From Chlamydomonas sphaeroides (lineage: Eukaryota; Chlorophyta; Chlorophyceae; Chlamydomonadales; Chlamydomonadaceae): a stretch of 50,962 nt of DNA. The stretch is taken from positions 2,384-53,345 of the forward strand of contig BDDC01000515.1 in NCBI GenBank assembly GCA_001662425.1. The letters are read 5' to 3'. The notes beneath the pieces are model-generated. The model saw nothing but the letters and a program-made list of their open reading frames with translations. It did not search any database and was not told the DNA's origin. The position numbers and the translations under genes were made by a program. Below are positions 32,301 to 43,937 of this stretch, piece after piece; the stretch's first letter is position 1; every line of letters begins with the position of its first letter.

Positions 32301-35300
32301 CCGGTGACTGAGGACTTGCCCGCGGGTGTGCGTGAGCCCGGGCCGACGTCAGCTGCATCCGGGGCAGCGTTCTCGTCATGCTGCGGCGGCGACTGCTGCA
32401 GCCCCGGGCCCGAGCGCGCCGCGGTGGGGCTGGCTAGCAGGCCGGCGGCCCTCAGGTCGGGCGGGCTGCGGGCCATCGGGCTACCAGACAAGTGACCGCC
32501 GGCAGGGAGGTCCGCGACAGCATCCGTGCCGGTGGTCGTGGCCGGCCGCATCAGCGGGTGGCTGCACGGTGTCAGCTCGTACGCCATGCCCGAAGCGGAT
32601 GCGGCCATGCGGCCACCGTGCCGGGCGCTCGGCGCTGCGCCAAACGGGTCGTGGCTGGAGCCTAGCGTTGGCCCCTCCGTCCGCCGCCGGCTGTCAACCG
32701 CCCAGCGCGACGCCAGCTCTTCACCGTCGTCCCCCGCTGCCCCGCCGGCAACGGCACCGCCGACGCTAGGGGGCGTGAAAAGGCCCAGACCACCCAGGCC
32801 GAAGCGCGCCGGTCGCGACACGGTGGTGCCGCCCGGCGGCGGCGGCAGCGGCAGCTCGAAGGCCAGCGAGTCCGAGTCGGCGGTACGCGTGGGCCGGCGG
32901 GCCCAGGGCCCCACCACGGGCGTCAGCTCGCCCAGGGGCTGCGGCTGGTCCACCTCGCCCTCGCCCTCGTTGGCGCGGCCCCGGGCCTGCGTGTCGAAGA
33001 GCGGGTTGGTGCGCACTGCGCTGCCCGACTGTGCGGACTGCGAGTAGGGCGTGAAGCTGGGGGAGCCCATGCGCACGGCCGAGGAGGCCAGGCCGGGCGT
33101 CGTGTGATGCTCCCAGTGCACGCTAAGGCCCGGCCGGGCCGCGGAGCTCTGCGCGCAGCCCTCGAAGGGCTGGCTGGGGGCGCCAGCGTGGGCGGCGACC
33201 TCGGCTGCGGTCGGGTTGCGGCTCGGCCCTGGCGGCGACGCCAGCGCGCAGCGAGGCGGCGGCGAGATGCCGCCGGCGTCGTAAGCGTGCTGAGGGTCAG
33301 GTGTACTGAGGGCGGAGAAGGGGCTGCCAGCGGCAACCCCGGCACCACGGGCGTGCGCTGGCGTGCTGGCCTCCTCCCCGGCCTCGCCCGACTCCTCGGC
33401 CGCCTCCACCACCGCGCCCAGCGACACGCTGAGCCCACCGCAGGAGCCGCACCCTGACCGGGGCCACGAAGCGGCGGCACCGGCCGCGCCCGCCGGGTCG
33501 GCCGCGCGCGGGGCGCCGGGTTGCAGCTGCAGCTGGCGCTGCGCGCGCGCGTGCTCGGCCTGCAGCGCCAGGTGTGCCGCCTCCAGGGCCGCCATGCGCT
33601 GGTGCAGCTGGTGCCGCTCCTGGTGCTGAGCCTGCAGCGCCGCCAGCTGCGACCGCAGGTCCGCCGCCAGGGCAACGGCCTCGTCGGCCCGGCAGCCAGC
33701 GGCCGCAAGCTCGCCGGCGTGCTCGTCGCGCTCGCGCTGCAGCGCAGTGTGCTGCAGCCGCAGCGCGTCGTGCTGCTCCGCCAGCGCGCTGTGCTGCAGC
33801 TGCAGCTCGGCGGCGCGGGTCGTAGCCTCGGCCGCCAGCCGCTGCTGCTCGTCGCGCTCGGCGGCCACGGCCGCCAGCTGCTGCTCCAGCTCCTGCAGCG
33901 GCACGGGCAAGGCACCTCAGCGGCGGCCCAGGACCAGGGGGACTTGTCCCTGCAGCGACCTTCACTGCGGGCCGGCCCACCCGCGCGCACCTGGTACTGC
34001 TCCAGCGTCGGCCGGCGCCGCAGCTCCAGCAGCTCGTCCTCGCACTGCCGAGACGAGGGCCGAGGCGATAGCAGGTACGGCCACCATGTAGCTAGCATCA
34101 CGCCAGGAGAACCACCAGGCCAGGTCAAGGGCCGCAGCTACCCAGGAAGCGCAAGCCTGTGCCTCCCTGCAGCCCCCTGCCTGGCGCCCCACCTGCTCGA
34201 CGGTCGCCTCCAGCGCCGCCATCTCGTTGCGCTGCGCCTCGCACTGCTCCGCCAGCACGGTCCTCTCCGCGTCCAGCCGCTGGCTGCGCTCCTGCGCCGC
34301 CATCAGCGACGACTCCAGCTCCACCGCCAGCTCGCGCACGCGGTTCAGCTCGCCCGCGCGCGCTGTCGCCTGGTCGCGCCACGCCGTGAGCGCCTGCACG
34401 CTGCTGGGCACCCCCTCCTGCGCGTGACAGAGATACGGAATGGACGCGTTACAGAGCAGGCCAGTCGCGTGCTGGGGTTTCGGCACCGCCACTGGCGCAG
34501 CTGTGTCCGCTGCTGACGACTGCCGTATGACTGGCCCTCCCCATCCCCCCCGGCACCCACCTCGGCCTGCCAGGTGCGGAAGATGGCCAGCTCCTCCCGC
34601 AGCCGCTTCACCTCGCCCCGCAGCTGCGACGCGTCGCCCCGGCAGTCCTGGTTCATCACAGCCTAACGGGCGAGGGCGGCGGGGGAGCGGGCGCCAAGCC
34701 AGCGGGCGCGGGGTTCGTTGCGTGGGTGGCAGCGGCGATGCAAGTGCCGCGTCGCCCCAATCATGGACACCCGAGCGCTCGGCTGCCCATGTTGCCCCAG
34801 CATGCGTGTACGTACCCGGTTCTTAACACGCTTGGCCCTGGGTCCAATGGGGGAGGGCGTTGCACGGCAAGGGCGCAGTCACAGCCACGTACCAGCCAGA
34901 ATAGAGCAACGGGGGGCATGCCTGTTGTGCGCAGTGCCAGGGGCGCTGCAGAGCCTGGCCGCAGAAGCCCTTGGCGCACCTCTGTGCGAACGCCAGGGTC
35001 ATGGCTGTCTCGTTGCAGCAGGTTGGCGACGGGTTAATGGTGGCCAGCAGGAGCGTCTTTGCGTTCCCGCCAATGCAATCCTGTTTCGGCGCGGCAACGA
35101 CACATGGGCGGTAACCGGCGCGCAGATGGACCGTGGGGCACTTGACCTACAGCCCGCATTGGCGTCAGTCAAGCACAGGCGGAGCGAGCCAGCGTCCATG
35201 CCGCTGCGCGCCCATGCCGGCACCCGCCTGCAGCAGGAAGGTGAGCTTGGAATCGCGGTAGGGCACGGGCCCGGTGTTGGGCTCCCCCAGGCGCTGGATG

Positions 35301-37848
35301 ACGAGGCTGAGCGTGGAGAGGCTCTTGTTGATGGCGTTGGCCTCCTTCTGCCGCAGGCTGCGGACAGCGGACAGCGGTGTCGAGGGACAGACGAGGTGCA
35401 GGCATGTTGGTGCGTGGGCGCTGACCCCGGGCTGCACCGGCAGCTCCAGCAGCTAGAGGCACGGGCAGCGCCCACCTCTTGCCGTCCGCCGACTTGTTGG
35501 TGCGCTCGCTGCCTGCGGCGGCAGTGCAGGAGGGCCTTGCCAAGAACCCGCTCTTAGCGCCCCGGTGGCTCATCCGGCATTGCGTATCCTTCGCACCACG
35601 TCAAACGCCCGCCAGCGTGCAGCATCCCACGCCGCCTGGCTGCCGGCCTCTCCCTTTTCCCCGCCCGGCCTGCCCGCCCCACCCGCCAGGTCCACCAGCT
35701 GCAGCCGCGAGCGGCCCACGCGCACCACGCCCGCGTCCACGGGCGCCGAGGCCTCCAGCTGCAGCGTGATGACCAGGTGGCTGCGGCTGGACACCTGGTT
35801 GGACAGCGTGGGCGCCACCGCGCGCTGCAGCACGCCCCACTCCAGCAGCTCCAGCGCCTCGGCCGCTGCGGGCAGGCGCACGTCACACAGAGGCAGGGGC
35901 TGGCAGCTCGCAGGCCCCGGCAGCACGGCTGCCTCGGCAATTCCTACATGCGGCTGCAGCGCTGCTGCGCCCACCGCCCTAGCTGAAGCCGCCCTTTCGC
36001 CGGCCTTCCCTGCGCTGCGCTCACCCGACGTGACCTTGGCCTCCGTGAGCCCCGCCACCGTGACGCCGTCGTTGAGGGTCTCGCGCAGCGCCAGCCGGCC
36101 GGCCCTGCGGGCGGCAGGCAGCGGCGACCCCAGGGCATGAGCGCGATCCCAACTTTTCGTCACGCAACCCCGCCGTTCGCTGGGCCGCTGGTCCACGCCT
36201 TGCGCAACCGGTGGGCCTGCGCTACGTGCCGCGGCCGCAACGGCCCCGCCAAGGGGGCCACCAGCTCACTTGGGGTTGAGCAGGTCCGTGATGACCTCCT
36301 GGTAGATCTGCGCCATGCTCAGCTTGACCAGGTAGGCCTTGGGCCCAGCGCCCTGCAGCGCCTCGGAGCCAGGGCCCAGCAGCGGGCCCGCGCCGGGCGC
36401 AACCGAGGAGCCGCGCCAGCCGGCCCTGCGCGACGGCGTCAGCCCCGCCGCCGCCGCGAAGGCCCTGGCGAGGTTGCCGGTCAGGGCGGCGGTGCCGGGC
36501 GTGCGCGACTGGGCGCTTGGATCTGGCCGGCGCACGGGGGTCCCGGCATCGGCGCCCCGAGGCGCTGGCGTGGGGATGCCGCTGCGCGCCTGCGGCTGCG
36601 GCTGCCGTGAGGGCGTGGGCAACCGGCAGGGTCTATCCGCTAAGGGCGTGGGGATACGGCTGCGGGTGCGGGCGGTGCCGCCCTCTGTAGCGGGCGTGCC
36701 GCCGCCGGGCTCCGCACAAGGAAAGGGCTCCACAGGCTGGGCTGGCTCGCGCTGGGTGCTCGGCTCTGCCGGTGCCGGCCCGCCTGCGGCCTCGCTGGGG
36801 CCCGCGCCGCCGCCGCTCTCCCGCTGGATGCGGTTGAAGATGTAGTTGAACAGCCGCGGTATGAGGCCGGCCTGGGATGGGGCATAGGGCACGTTGATGT
36901 GATAGGCACGGGGCAAGGAAGCATCCAGGGGATGAAGCTACCCTCCCGAGGGTATCGCAAAGCGGCGCGGGGGAGGGGGGACACGGGCGGGCAGGGTAAA
37001 GTGGGAGGGCAAAGCATCGCGCCGGCGACAGCCCAGCTCTTGCGGCCGCACCTCTTCCGGCATCTCCAGCGCGTCGGGGTTCCTGGTCGACGGCAGCTTG
37101 CCCAGCATCGTGTGCGTCTTGCCGCTGCCGGTCTGGCCGTAGGCTATCACCGCGGCATTGAAATGGCCAAACACGTGCTGCCCAATCTGCACCCCCGCGA
37201 CTGCATCATAGGTTGGGTGGGCGATGGCACGCGTCAGCGTCATCAACTACCCGTGAGCACACGGGTGGGGAGCACAGGCTGTGTTGCGGCGCAGCTTGGC
37301 TTGGGGCATACGGCGGGCGCCTACCCCTGAAGAGCGCCCTCTGGCGCATGAGAGGTCCTCCACAGAAGTCAAAGTCCATTTTGGCTGTGCCTCGATCAAA
37401 TACGATGGCAAGGCTCTTGTGCCCAAGCCACGTGACCACGTCATCCAGCTCTGACACGACACGAGAAAGGGATGCAGGGCTGCGGGGTAAAACTGTGACA
37501 CTGGGCTATGACACTGTCTGTGACACACTCTGCGACGCCTGTCCATGGGGCTGTGACAGCAGACTGAGAGGAGAGGTGGCGAGGAAAGGCTGTGACAGGG
37601 TGCTCTGACTGGGGGCTGGTGGAGGCGCTCTGCGGCACTGTCCGAAGCCGTGACAAGGGGCTGTGAGGAGAGGCCGTGGGTATGGCCTGCTTGCGCAACT
37701 CCCTAGCAACCCCTGCACGCTCACTCGGGGTGCTTGACGGCCGAAGACGCACGATGAGCTTGATGCCCTCCTCGCCGGCCTTATCGGCCCCTCCCCACGG
37801 GCCGTGGCCATCAAAGAGCTGCGATACGCAAGACGCATTTGGCACCAA
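29304..37848 (-). CDS. Large kinesin-12-like motor protein
   Basis: Nineteen exons on the minus strand: 37848-37725, 37450-37325, 37200-37052, 36871-36270, 36104-36025, 35865-35683, 35512-35476, 35357-35228, 35080-34980, 34837-34816, 34662-34561, 34417-34193, 34044-33991, 33892-32048, 31885-31820, 31654-31563, 31430-31011, 30880-30299 and 30126-29304; about 1920 residues. The N-terminal motor has IKLIVRLRPSS, the P-loop GQTGSGKTHTM (about 105-115), switch I SSRSH, switch II LVDLAG, and PYRDSKLTFLLQDCIGGNAK. The neck AQRAKRVKNRAVMNQD followed by LRGEVKRLREELA resembles kinesin-12. A 160-residue Pro/Ser/Arg-rich insertion interrupts the motor before the QIYQEVITDLL strand. The remainder is Gln/Ala/Glu-rich coiled coil around a Ser/Pro-rich middle. 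Intron 8 appears to use a GC donor. A further intron inside the last exon is possible. Confidence 0.85.
34816..34837 (-). other. 22-nt microexon in the kinesin neck
   Basis: Acceptor TTGGACCCAG precedes it and donor GTACGTACAC follows. It encodes AKRVKNR plus one base of the preceding Arg codon, joining FAQR to AVMNQD exactly as in kinesin-12 neck sequences. Confidence 0.8.
36376..36825 (-). other. Insertion inside the kinesin motor with two SxIP motifs
   Basis: Encoded within the exon 36871-36270. It lies between LIPRLFNYIFNRIQ and YLVKLSMAQIYQE, which are normally close together in kinesins. It is rich in Pro, Ser, Thr and Arg. It contains SRIPTP (about residues 204-209) and SGIPTP (about 230-235), each in a basic, Pro-rich setting typical of EB1-binding SxIP motifs. 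Confidence 0.75.
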
Positions 37849-38363
37849 CCCGCAGTTTCAGCGCAAGACCGCATGTGCCTCACCGAGCTGCTCTGTATGC
37901 TGGTCTCCATGGCAGCGACGCAAGGAAGCTAAGTAAGAATCGGCAAATGAATATAGTTCATCTTTTGGTCGGTGTTGTTGGAGACGTGCCTGCGTGTTCC
38001 AAGCAGAAGGTCAAGTCATGGTCGTGGTGCGCTGTGGTGTGTGTAGGGAGGTCCGCGGCCACCGACAGCCTCCGCCAGGACGGACACTTTGGATCGAGCG
38101 CGATGAGAGTTGCGCCGGCCGTCTCGCAACCTCAGCGCGACACGCCTATTAGAGTGCTCTTAGGTGCGCATTTACGTCCAGCAGACAAGCGTGCCGACTC
38201 AGCCTGGTACCAACTTTACGTGGTCGCAGCCTCATCAACCAGGCGCGACACGCTGTACGCGCCACTACTTGCCATTGCGACGGCTGCACCTTTGACGCCG
38301 AGCTGGACGCAAGACAGCCAACCGTGAGGTCGCGGAAGCACTTCCATCAGCGAACGCAACGAC
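37849..38363. promoter_or_regulatory. Shared divergent promoter region (kinesin / COX11)
   Basis: 515 bp between the start codons of two genes pointing apart. No TATA-like box is clear. A promoter role is inferred from the arrangement only. Confidence 0.4.
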
Positions 38364-40434
38364 ATGTCGCTGCGCCGTGCTGCTACGCTCCTAGCGAAGA
38401 GCATTGTGGTGGCAGTGCCATGCGCCGCGGAGGCCGGCGTGGCATCGCGACTGTGTACCGGAGCATCCACCTCGGGTCGGCCGTGGTCGCTGGCGCACCA
38501 CGTTGCCCCTCCCACCTGGACAAGCGGCAAATCCTGGCAAGGCGTGCGGGGCATCCATGAGCAAGCGAAGCGACCCGAGCAACGCACCGCCGCGGACCTG
38601 GCGCTGTACTGGGTACGTGCGGCGGGGGCGGGGCGGGGCGGGCCGGGGCTCCGGCCCAGACCACAGCACCTGTGCGCACTCTCACCCGCCGCGCCCATAT
38701 CGCAAATGCCCGTTGCATCGGCTCTGCCCCATGCTCCTCAGGGTGCTGCCGCCGTGTTCATGATTGGCCTGTCGTACGCCATGGTGCCGCTATACAAGCT
38801 TTTCTGCGCGGTTAGTAGCCGGCCGCAACAGATGGCGGGCTGGCGTGGCGCGCACACGGCCTTGGCTGGCGTGCCGACGGTACCTCCGTGCTCCCCTTCG
38901 TGGGCTGGCACAGCCCTGCAAGCTAGCAAGCAGCCGGCCCCACATGCCGCCCACTGTTGCCTGCCCCTGCACTGCCCTCGCTGCCACTGCAGGCAACCGG
39001 CTACGGAGGCACTGTCCGGGCGGGCGCCGTAAGTCTCAGCATAACCCGGGCGGGACGGGTGGATGTCGTGGCACTCCCTGCTGCAGCGCGTGTCCCTGCC
39101 CAAGGCAGATCATGTCTTGGCAGGACCCCGCTCTGCGCTAATGGTGACTGGTGCGCAAATGCATCCCCGGGTTGGTCCCGAGCCCCCAGTCTGTGGAGGA
39201 GAAGCTAAAGAAACGACTGGACGCGCCGGACCCCAAGATCGAGCAGTAAGTGGGGCCAGCCACCCGGGCGCTTATCCGAAAGCGTCCGGGATATGTAGCC
39301 CTGCTTGCCTCATCCTGATTCAGCACGCTGCGTGCGCCTGCCCTGCTCCCCACTCAGGGCCGCCGCCGCCCGCGAGATCCGTGTGTGGTTCAACGCCGAT
39401 GTGTCGGAGAAGATGCCGTGGGACTTCGTCCCCACGCAGGAGTTTGTGCGCGTGCGGCCCGGCCAGAGCACGCTCGTGTTCTTCACAGCCAAGAACCGCA
39501 GGTGTGGCCGGGGCCTCAGGGGGAGGACCTAGCGTGGGCCTCGCTAGGCAGGCGCCGTGCCTGGCGCTGATTGCGGAAAGTCAGTTATGCCGAAACGGAG
39601 AGAATGTGCGGACGGGGCAACATTGCATCATGGCTGGGCCTGAATGGGCAGCCTTTGCCTCCAATGCTCCTGTTGTGGATCCGCCCTCCACTGGCGCTCC
39701 AGAGCCAGTGCTGTGGCGCCCGCACGGCACCGCCGAACGCCTGCTCATGTGCCCTCCCGCCTGCTGACGCTGCCGTCCTCGCCTCTGCCGCGCCTTTTCC
39801 TGCCCGCTCCGCCGCCGCCAGCGACAAGCCCGTGACGGGCTACTCGCTGTACAACGTGACGCCCGACAAGGCCGCCTTCTACTTCAACAAAATCCAGTGC
39901 TTCTGCTTTGAGGAGCAGCGCTTGCGCGGCGGCGAGACGCTCGACATGCCCGTCTTCTTCTACATCGACCCCGAGTTCGCCACCGACTGGAACTGCCGCA
40001 ACATCAACGACATCACCCTGTCGTACATGTTCCACAAGGCAGGAGGGCTGGGGAGCGAGCAAGGGCCGCAGTGTGGGCGGGGCAGCGGAGAGCCGACTCT
40101 TGTGCGGCGGGTTCGCGCTCGCGTAGCCTGAGATGAGCGCGTAGTCATGAGATCCGGGTGTGTGGCTCCTGCCCCTCACCTCTCGAGGGTTACCGCTGGG
40201 CTGCGGCGTGCTCTGCTGCCTATGCCCGGCCCGCTTGTGCCTGAGTCTGACCTGCTGCCCACGCCGCCCTCCACGCCCCATGCTTGGCCGCAGGTGGAGG
40301 ACGTGGAGGAGGACGAGCAGGAGGACGACGGGCGGCCCAGCATCGTCAAGCTGCACGCGGGGCCGCACCCGGCAGCATCCGCCGCGCTGGCGGGCGGGCC
40401 GGTGCCGGTGGCCGTGGCGGCGAGCGCAAGCTAG
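38364..40434 (+). CDS. COX11: Cytochrome c oxidase assembly factor COX11
   Basis: Seven exons: 38364-38612, 38742-38810, 38993-39028, 39190-39245, 39358-39501, 39822-40038 and 40294-40434, giving 303 residues. COX11 delivers copper to the CuB site of COX1 at the mitochondrial inner membrane. The first 80 residues are Arg/Ser/Ala-rich, as expected of a mitochondrial targeting peptide. One membrane segment (about 84-104) ends in YKLFCAATGYGGT with Cys105. The intermembrane-space domain has VWFNADVSEKMPWDF, YNVTPDKAAFYFNKIQ, and the copper-binding CFCFEEQRL (Cys211, Cys213), followed by DMPVFFYIDPEF. The tail is acidic, then Ala-rich. Intron 6 (40039-40293) starts with GC after AAG, and no GT donor fits the phase. 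It is divergent from the kinesin and convergent with BAX inhibitor-1. Confidence 0.95.
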
Positions 40435-40874
40435 CTGGGGCTGCGGGCGGCTGTGCCGTGCTGGCGGACTGGCGGACGCGGCTCAGAGCGTGGCTGGGGT
40501 GGTGGTGTGTGCACGGACACATGCAGCGTGGTGATCACTGTGACACTGTGAGCCCGGCAACACGTTTCTGCCTGCCTGTCCAACTCGCGGCTACATGCAC
40601 CTGATCACGGGAACGGCGTCGCTAGGGGCAACCCAATGCCGGCGGAGCGCAGTCCAAAAATGCAGCCCAGCAACGCCCAACCTCGCCCACCCACAACGCT
40701 GCATCAGCCGCAGTCAACGCATTGCCATGCTGCACATCGCCCCCCCGGCACACCATCCAAAATCCAATTACAGAATCCAGGTTTCGAAGTAGTGTACACC
40801 TCCTGCTGGCGCGCAAGCCTCCGCGGCCGCGCCCGCCCCCAGCCGCCCGCAGCGCGGCGCTACCAGCTGCTGCG
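40435..40874. terminator. Convergent 3' flank of COX11 and BAX inhibitor-1
   Basis: 440 bp between two stop codons facing each other. TTACA at 40768-40772 reads TGTAA on the minus strand, about 105 bp past the BAX inhibitor-1 stop, a plausible poly(A) signal. No TGTAA was found for COX11 here. Confidence 0.5.
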
Positions 40875-42653
40875 CTACCAGCTGCTGCGCTCGCTGCGCT
40901 TGCGGTCACGGTTGCGGCGCTCCTCGCGCTCGCGGGCCTTGGCCTGGTTCTTGAGCAGGATGATGAGGATGCGCGCAAAGATGGCCAGCACGTCCACCAG
41001 CAGATCCAGCGCGGCCTGGCGAAGCGGGCATCGGGTGCATAGTCATGGGTGACGGACCGAGACATGCTCTCGAGGAAACCCCGTGCGCTACCCTGCGAGC
41101 GCTGGCCATGGGGGCGCACCCTTTGTGCCCGTGCCACGTGTCTCGCAGGCACCCTTTCCCTCCCTGCCCGCACCTTGACGTGGTCGGTGTACCCGGCCGC
41201 CGCCTTCTCCACCACCATCTGTGTGTCGAACAGCACATAGCCGGCGAACACCAGCAGCCCGCCGTACAGCTCCAGCCCAAAGGCCAGGCCGCCGCGCGAG
41301 CGCATCAGCCAGGAGCCCAGCCGCACCACAGCCAGGCCCATGACGGCGGACGCCAGCACGCCGCCCAGGTAGAGGTAGGAGCGGCGCGGGCTGAGCAGCG
41401 CGGCCAGCGTGAAGCACGCAAACACGGCGCTGGTGCCCAGGAAGGCGGTCAGCACCAGGCTACAGGGCGAGGGGCGGGGTGGAGGGGCGGGCCAGCGGGG
41501 AGGAGTGCAGTGAGGGTGGGGTCTGGGGTGGAGGGGAGGGGAGTCGGAGGCGACACGGCATGGACATGAAGGGCAGGGAGCGGTGCGGCCGCCGAGGTGG
41601 GTGGCGCGCACGCCGGTGCCTGCTCGCTGCCGGGGCTCCCGACCAGGTGGGCGGTGCGGGGTGGTGCCTGGATACCGTGCAACGAGGCAGCCCCCGTCGT
41701 CCCCCGCCGCCACGTGCCGTACCCGGGGTCGACCGTGACGGCCAGGCCCACCAGGCCGCCCAGCGCGGCACCCTGGCAGAATGCAAAGCCACCCAGCAGG
41801 GCGTAGCGCTTGTTCTGTGGGTGGGGCGGCAAGGGCGGGGCGTCTCGTGGGGGTGGTGCGGCGGACGGCCAGCGGGGACGTACAGGAGGCAGCAGCTGCA
41901 GCTGCAGGTGCGAGAACACAACGCGCATTGAGGGCCACGTCTAGGCCCGTATCTGAGCAACGCAAGCGCGAGACTGTGCCCCGGAGCTCATGTCTGCAAC
42001 CCAAGCGCCCCGGCCCCCGGCAGCACCGTCTGCGGCAACGCACCAGCGTCTGCGGCGTGGCCTGTGTGAACGCCAGCGCCAGCAGGCAGCCGAAGCCGCC
42101 CAAGTAGGTGAGCAGGCCGGCAAAGTGGTACTGCGGCGGTGGGGATGAATGGGTATGGCGGGGGAGGGGCAAATGGGAGCTTGACAGCGCGCGTCGGGTA
42201 CGCCACGGCCACCCTCGCCAGTGCGCTCGCCGGCAGCTCCCCGCAGCTCCTCGCCCTCGTACCGCACCTGCACGTCCAGGTAGCAGCCCACTGCGGCCAC
42301 CGCCAGCGCGACGGTGAGGGTGGCGTACACGCGCTGCAGGTGCTTCTGGATGGGCCGCTCACTGTGCGCGGAGGGCATGAGGTGGCAGGGCGGAGCAGGT
42401 CCGGTGCTGGTCCGCGAAAGCCTAGAAGGACCGGTTGGGCCCAGCCTTGGCGCCACGCACGCCACGCTGCAGATACAAGATACGCAGCAGCGGCCCTCGG
42501 AGGGCTTGTGGACGAAGCGGACAGCGTGTCTCTCGAAAATCCAGGTATGGTTGCAGATGCCTCTCGTCCAACTTACAGTTGTGAGAACTTGAACATGCTC
42601 GACATCGTGATTCCTTCCCAGCGCCTCCCCAGGAGCCGCTCGACAGCGTCCAT
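40875..42653 (-). CDS. BAX inhibitor-1 (TMBIM6-type) membrane protein
   Basis: Six exons on the minus strand: 42653-42577, 42361-42268, 42130-42044, 41814-41723, 41459-41174 and 41015-40875, giving 258 residues in phase, near the family's usual 240-250. BI-1 is an ER multi-pass protein that modulates calcium leak and cell-death responses. Visible hydrophobic segments include VYATLTVALAVAAVGCYLDV, FAGLLTYLGGFGCLLALAF, YALLGGFAFCQGAALGGLVG, LVLTAFLGTSAVFACFTLAA and FGLELYGGLLVFAGYVLFDT. The DTQMVVEKA motif typical of the family follows. The last segment, LDLLVDVLAIFARILIILLK, leads into a short Arg/Glu-rich C-terminal tail ending in SERSSW, the charged cytosolic tail seen in BI-1. It is divergent from the Elongin C gene. 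Confidence 0.93.
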
Positions 42654-43095
42654 GGTCGCTAGGTTGACAGGGATGGCAGAGGGATGCGCTTGGCTTGTGT
42701 ATTGAGAAGCAAGGTTTTGCTATCTTGAGACGTTAGAAGTTTACGCACAACGTGTAATGGCCTGGAGCCGTGGCCTGGTGTACAGGTAAGGAGACACGAT
42801 TGCGGAGAGTGCAATGCCAGTGAGCACCGCCCCAACGCCAGCCACGCTGTACTCACACATCAAACAGCTCTGCTAAACATAGGATACCAAGGCCAACGCG
42901 TCTGTGGACGTGCCCGGCTTGCCTAAGCCGCTGAGACAGTCACTTGCTAGGGTGTCGAGCGACCCGTACAGACAAATCCAGCCCCAAGGATAGTGGCAAC
43001 CTAAGCCTCGGCGCGTCGGGCTTGGGCGCGGCCTGCCCCTCCAACCCCGGACCCCGCCGGGGTGAAGCTCAGCTTAGCGTTGGCCCCCAGCCAGG
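42654..43095. promoter_or_regulatory. Shared divergent promoter region (BAX inhibitor-1 / Elongin C)
   Basis: 442 bp between two start codons pointing apart, with GC content clearly below the flanking exons. No specific element was recognised. Confidence 0.4.
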
Positions 43096-43937
43096 ATGCC
43101 GAAGCAAACGGTCAAGCTGGTGTCGGCAGAGGGCTATGAGTTTATCGTGGACTACAAGGCGGCGTGTGTATCGAACACCATCCGCAACATGCTGTCTTCA
43201 CAGGGTGCGTGTCGCGGGCAGCCAGGGCACGCAATCCAGTCCAGCTGGTGGTGGCCGCGCGGGGTTCACCCAACTCGGCGTGCTGTGCTGGGGAGCCCAC
43301 CCCCATGGTCGGATGGGGATAAACTCCTTCGGCACCATGCGCGTGCCGTCTTTTAACACTTGCCGGCCGGCCCCCTGGGCAGCCACGGCCCATAGCGGGG
43401 TCGCGCACGATCCCGGAAAGCCTACCCTTAACGCTGCACACTGCATCGTCCCGCAGGCAGCTTCACGGAGACGGAGCTGGGTGAGGTAAAGTTCCCGGAG
43501 ATCTCGACGCCCATCCTCGAGAAGGTGTGCCAGTACTTCTACTACAAGCTGCGGTACCAGAACTCGTGAGTGGGCTTTGGCTGCAGTGTGCAGCAGTCCT
43601 CCGATTGGGGCGCATAGCTGGGGCCGCGTAGCTGGGGTGGCCAGTTATCGCCTGCTGTGACCAGGAACATGGTGCTTCATGGTGCAAGCAGTGCCCTGGG
43701 TCGGCTGGGCTGCTACGCACTCCTCCGATGGGACGTGTTGCATCCACCCCCGTGCTTTTCAGTGCATTGTGAATGGATGTCCGAGTACAAAGGACGTTCG
43801 GCTTTGTTGTCACCTTCAACATGCTGCGCCCTGTGCTCACTACACCCCGCAGCACCACCAAGAACATCCCCGAGTTCAAGGTCGCTCCCGAGATCGCCCT
43901 GGAGCTGCTCATGGCCGCCAACTTCTTGGACACGTGA
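43096..43937 (+). CDS. ELOC: Elongin C
   Basis: Three exons: 43096-43204, 43457-43565 and 43853-43937, giving 100 residues, compared with 112 in human. Elongin C has a SKP1/BTB-type fold. It pairs with Elongin B as adaptor in Cullin-RING E3 ligases and in elongin complexes. The protein runs VKLVSAEGYEFIVD, SNTIRNMLSSQGSFTETE, EVKFPEISTPILEKVCQYF, YKLRYQN, and IPEFKVAPEIALELLMAANF, ending in LDT. All the core blocks of the family are present in order. A TGTAA at 44351-44355, about 415 bp past the stop, is a possible poly(A) signal. Confidence 0.96.

Noticed and set aside
40768..40874. Longer C-terminus for BAX inhibitor-1
   Set aside because: Careful reading of the last exon shows a TAG at 40877-40875 after RSERSSW, so the frame does not extend further.
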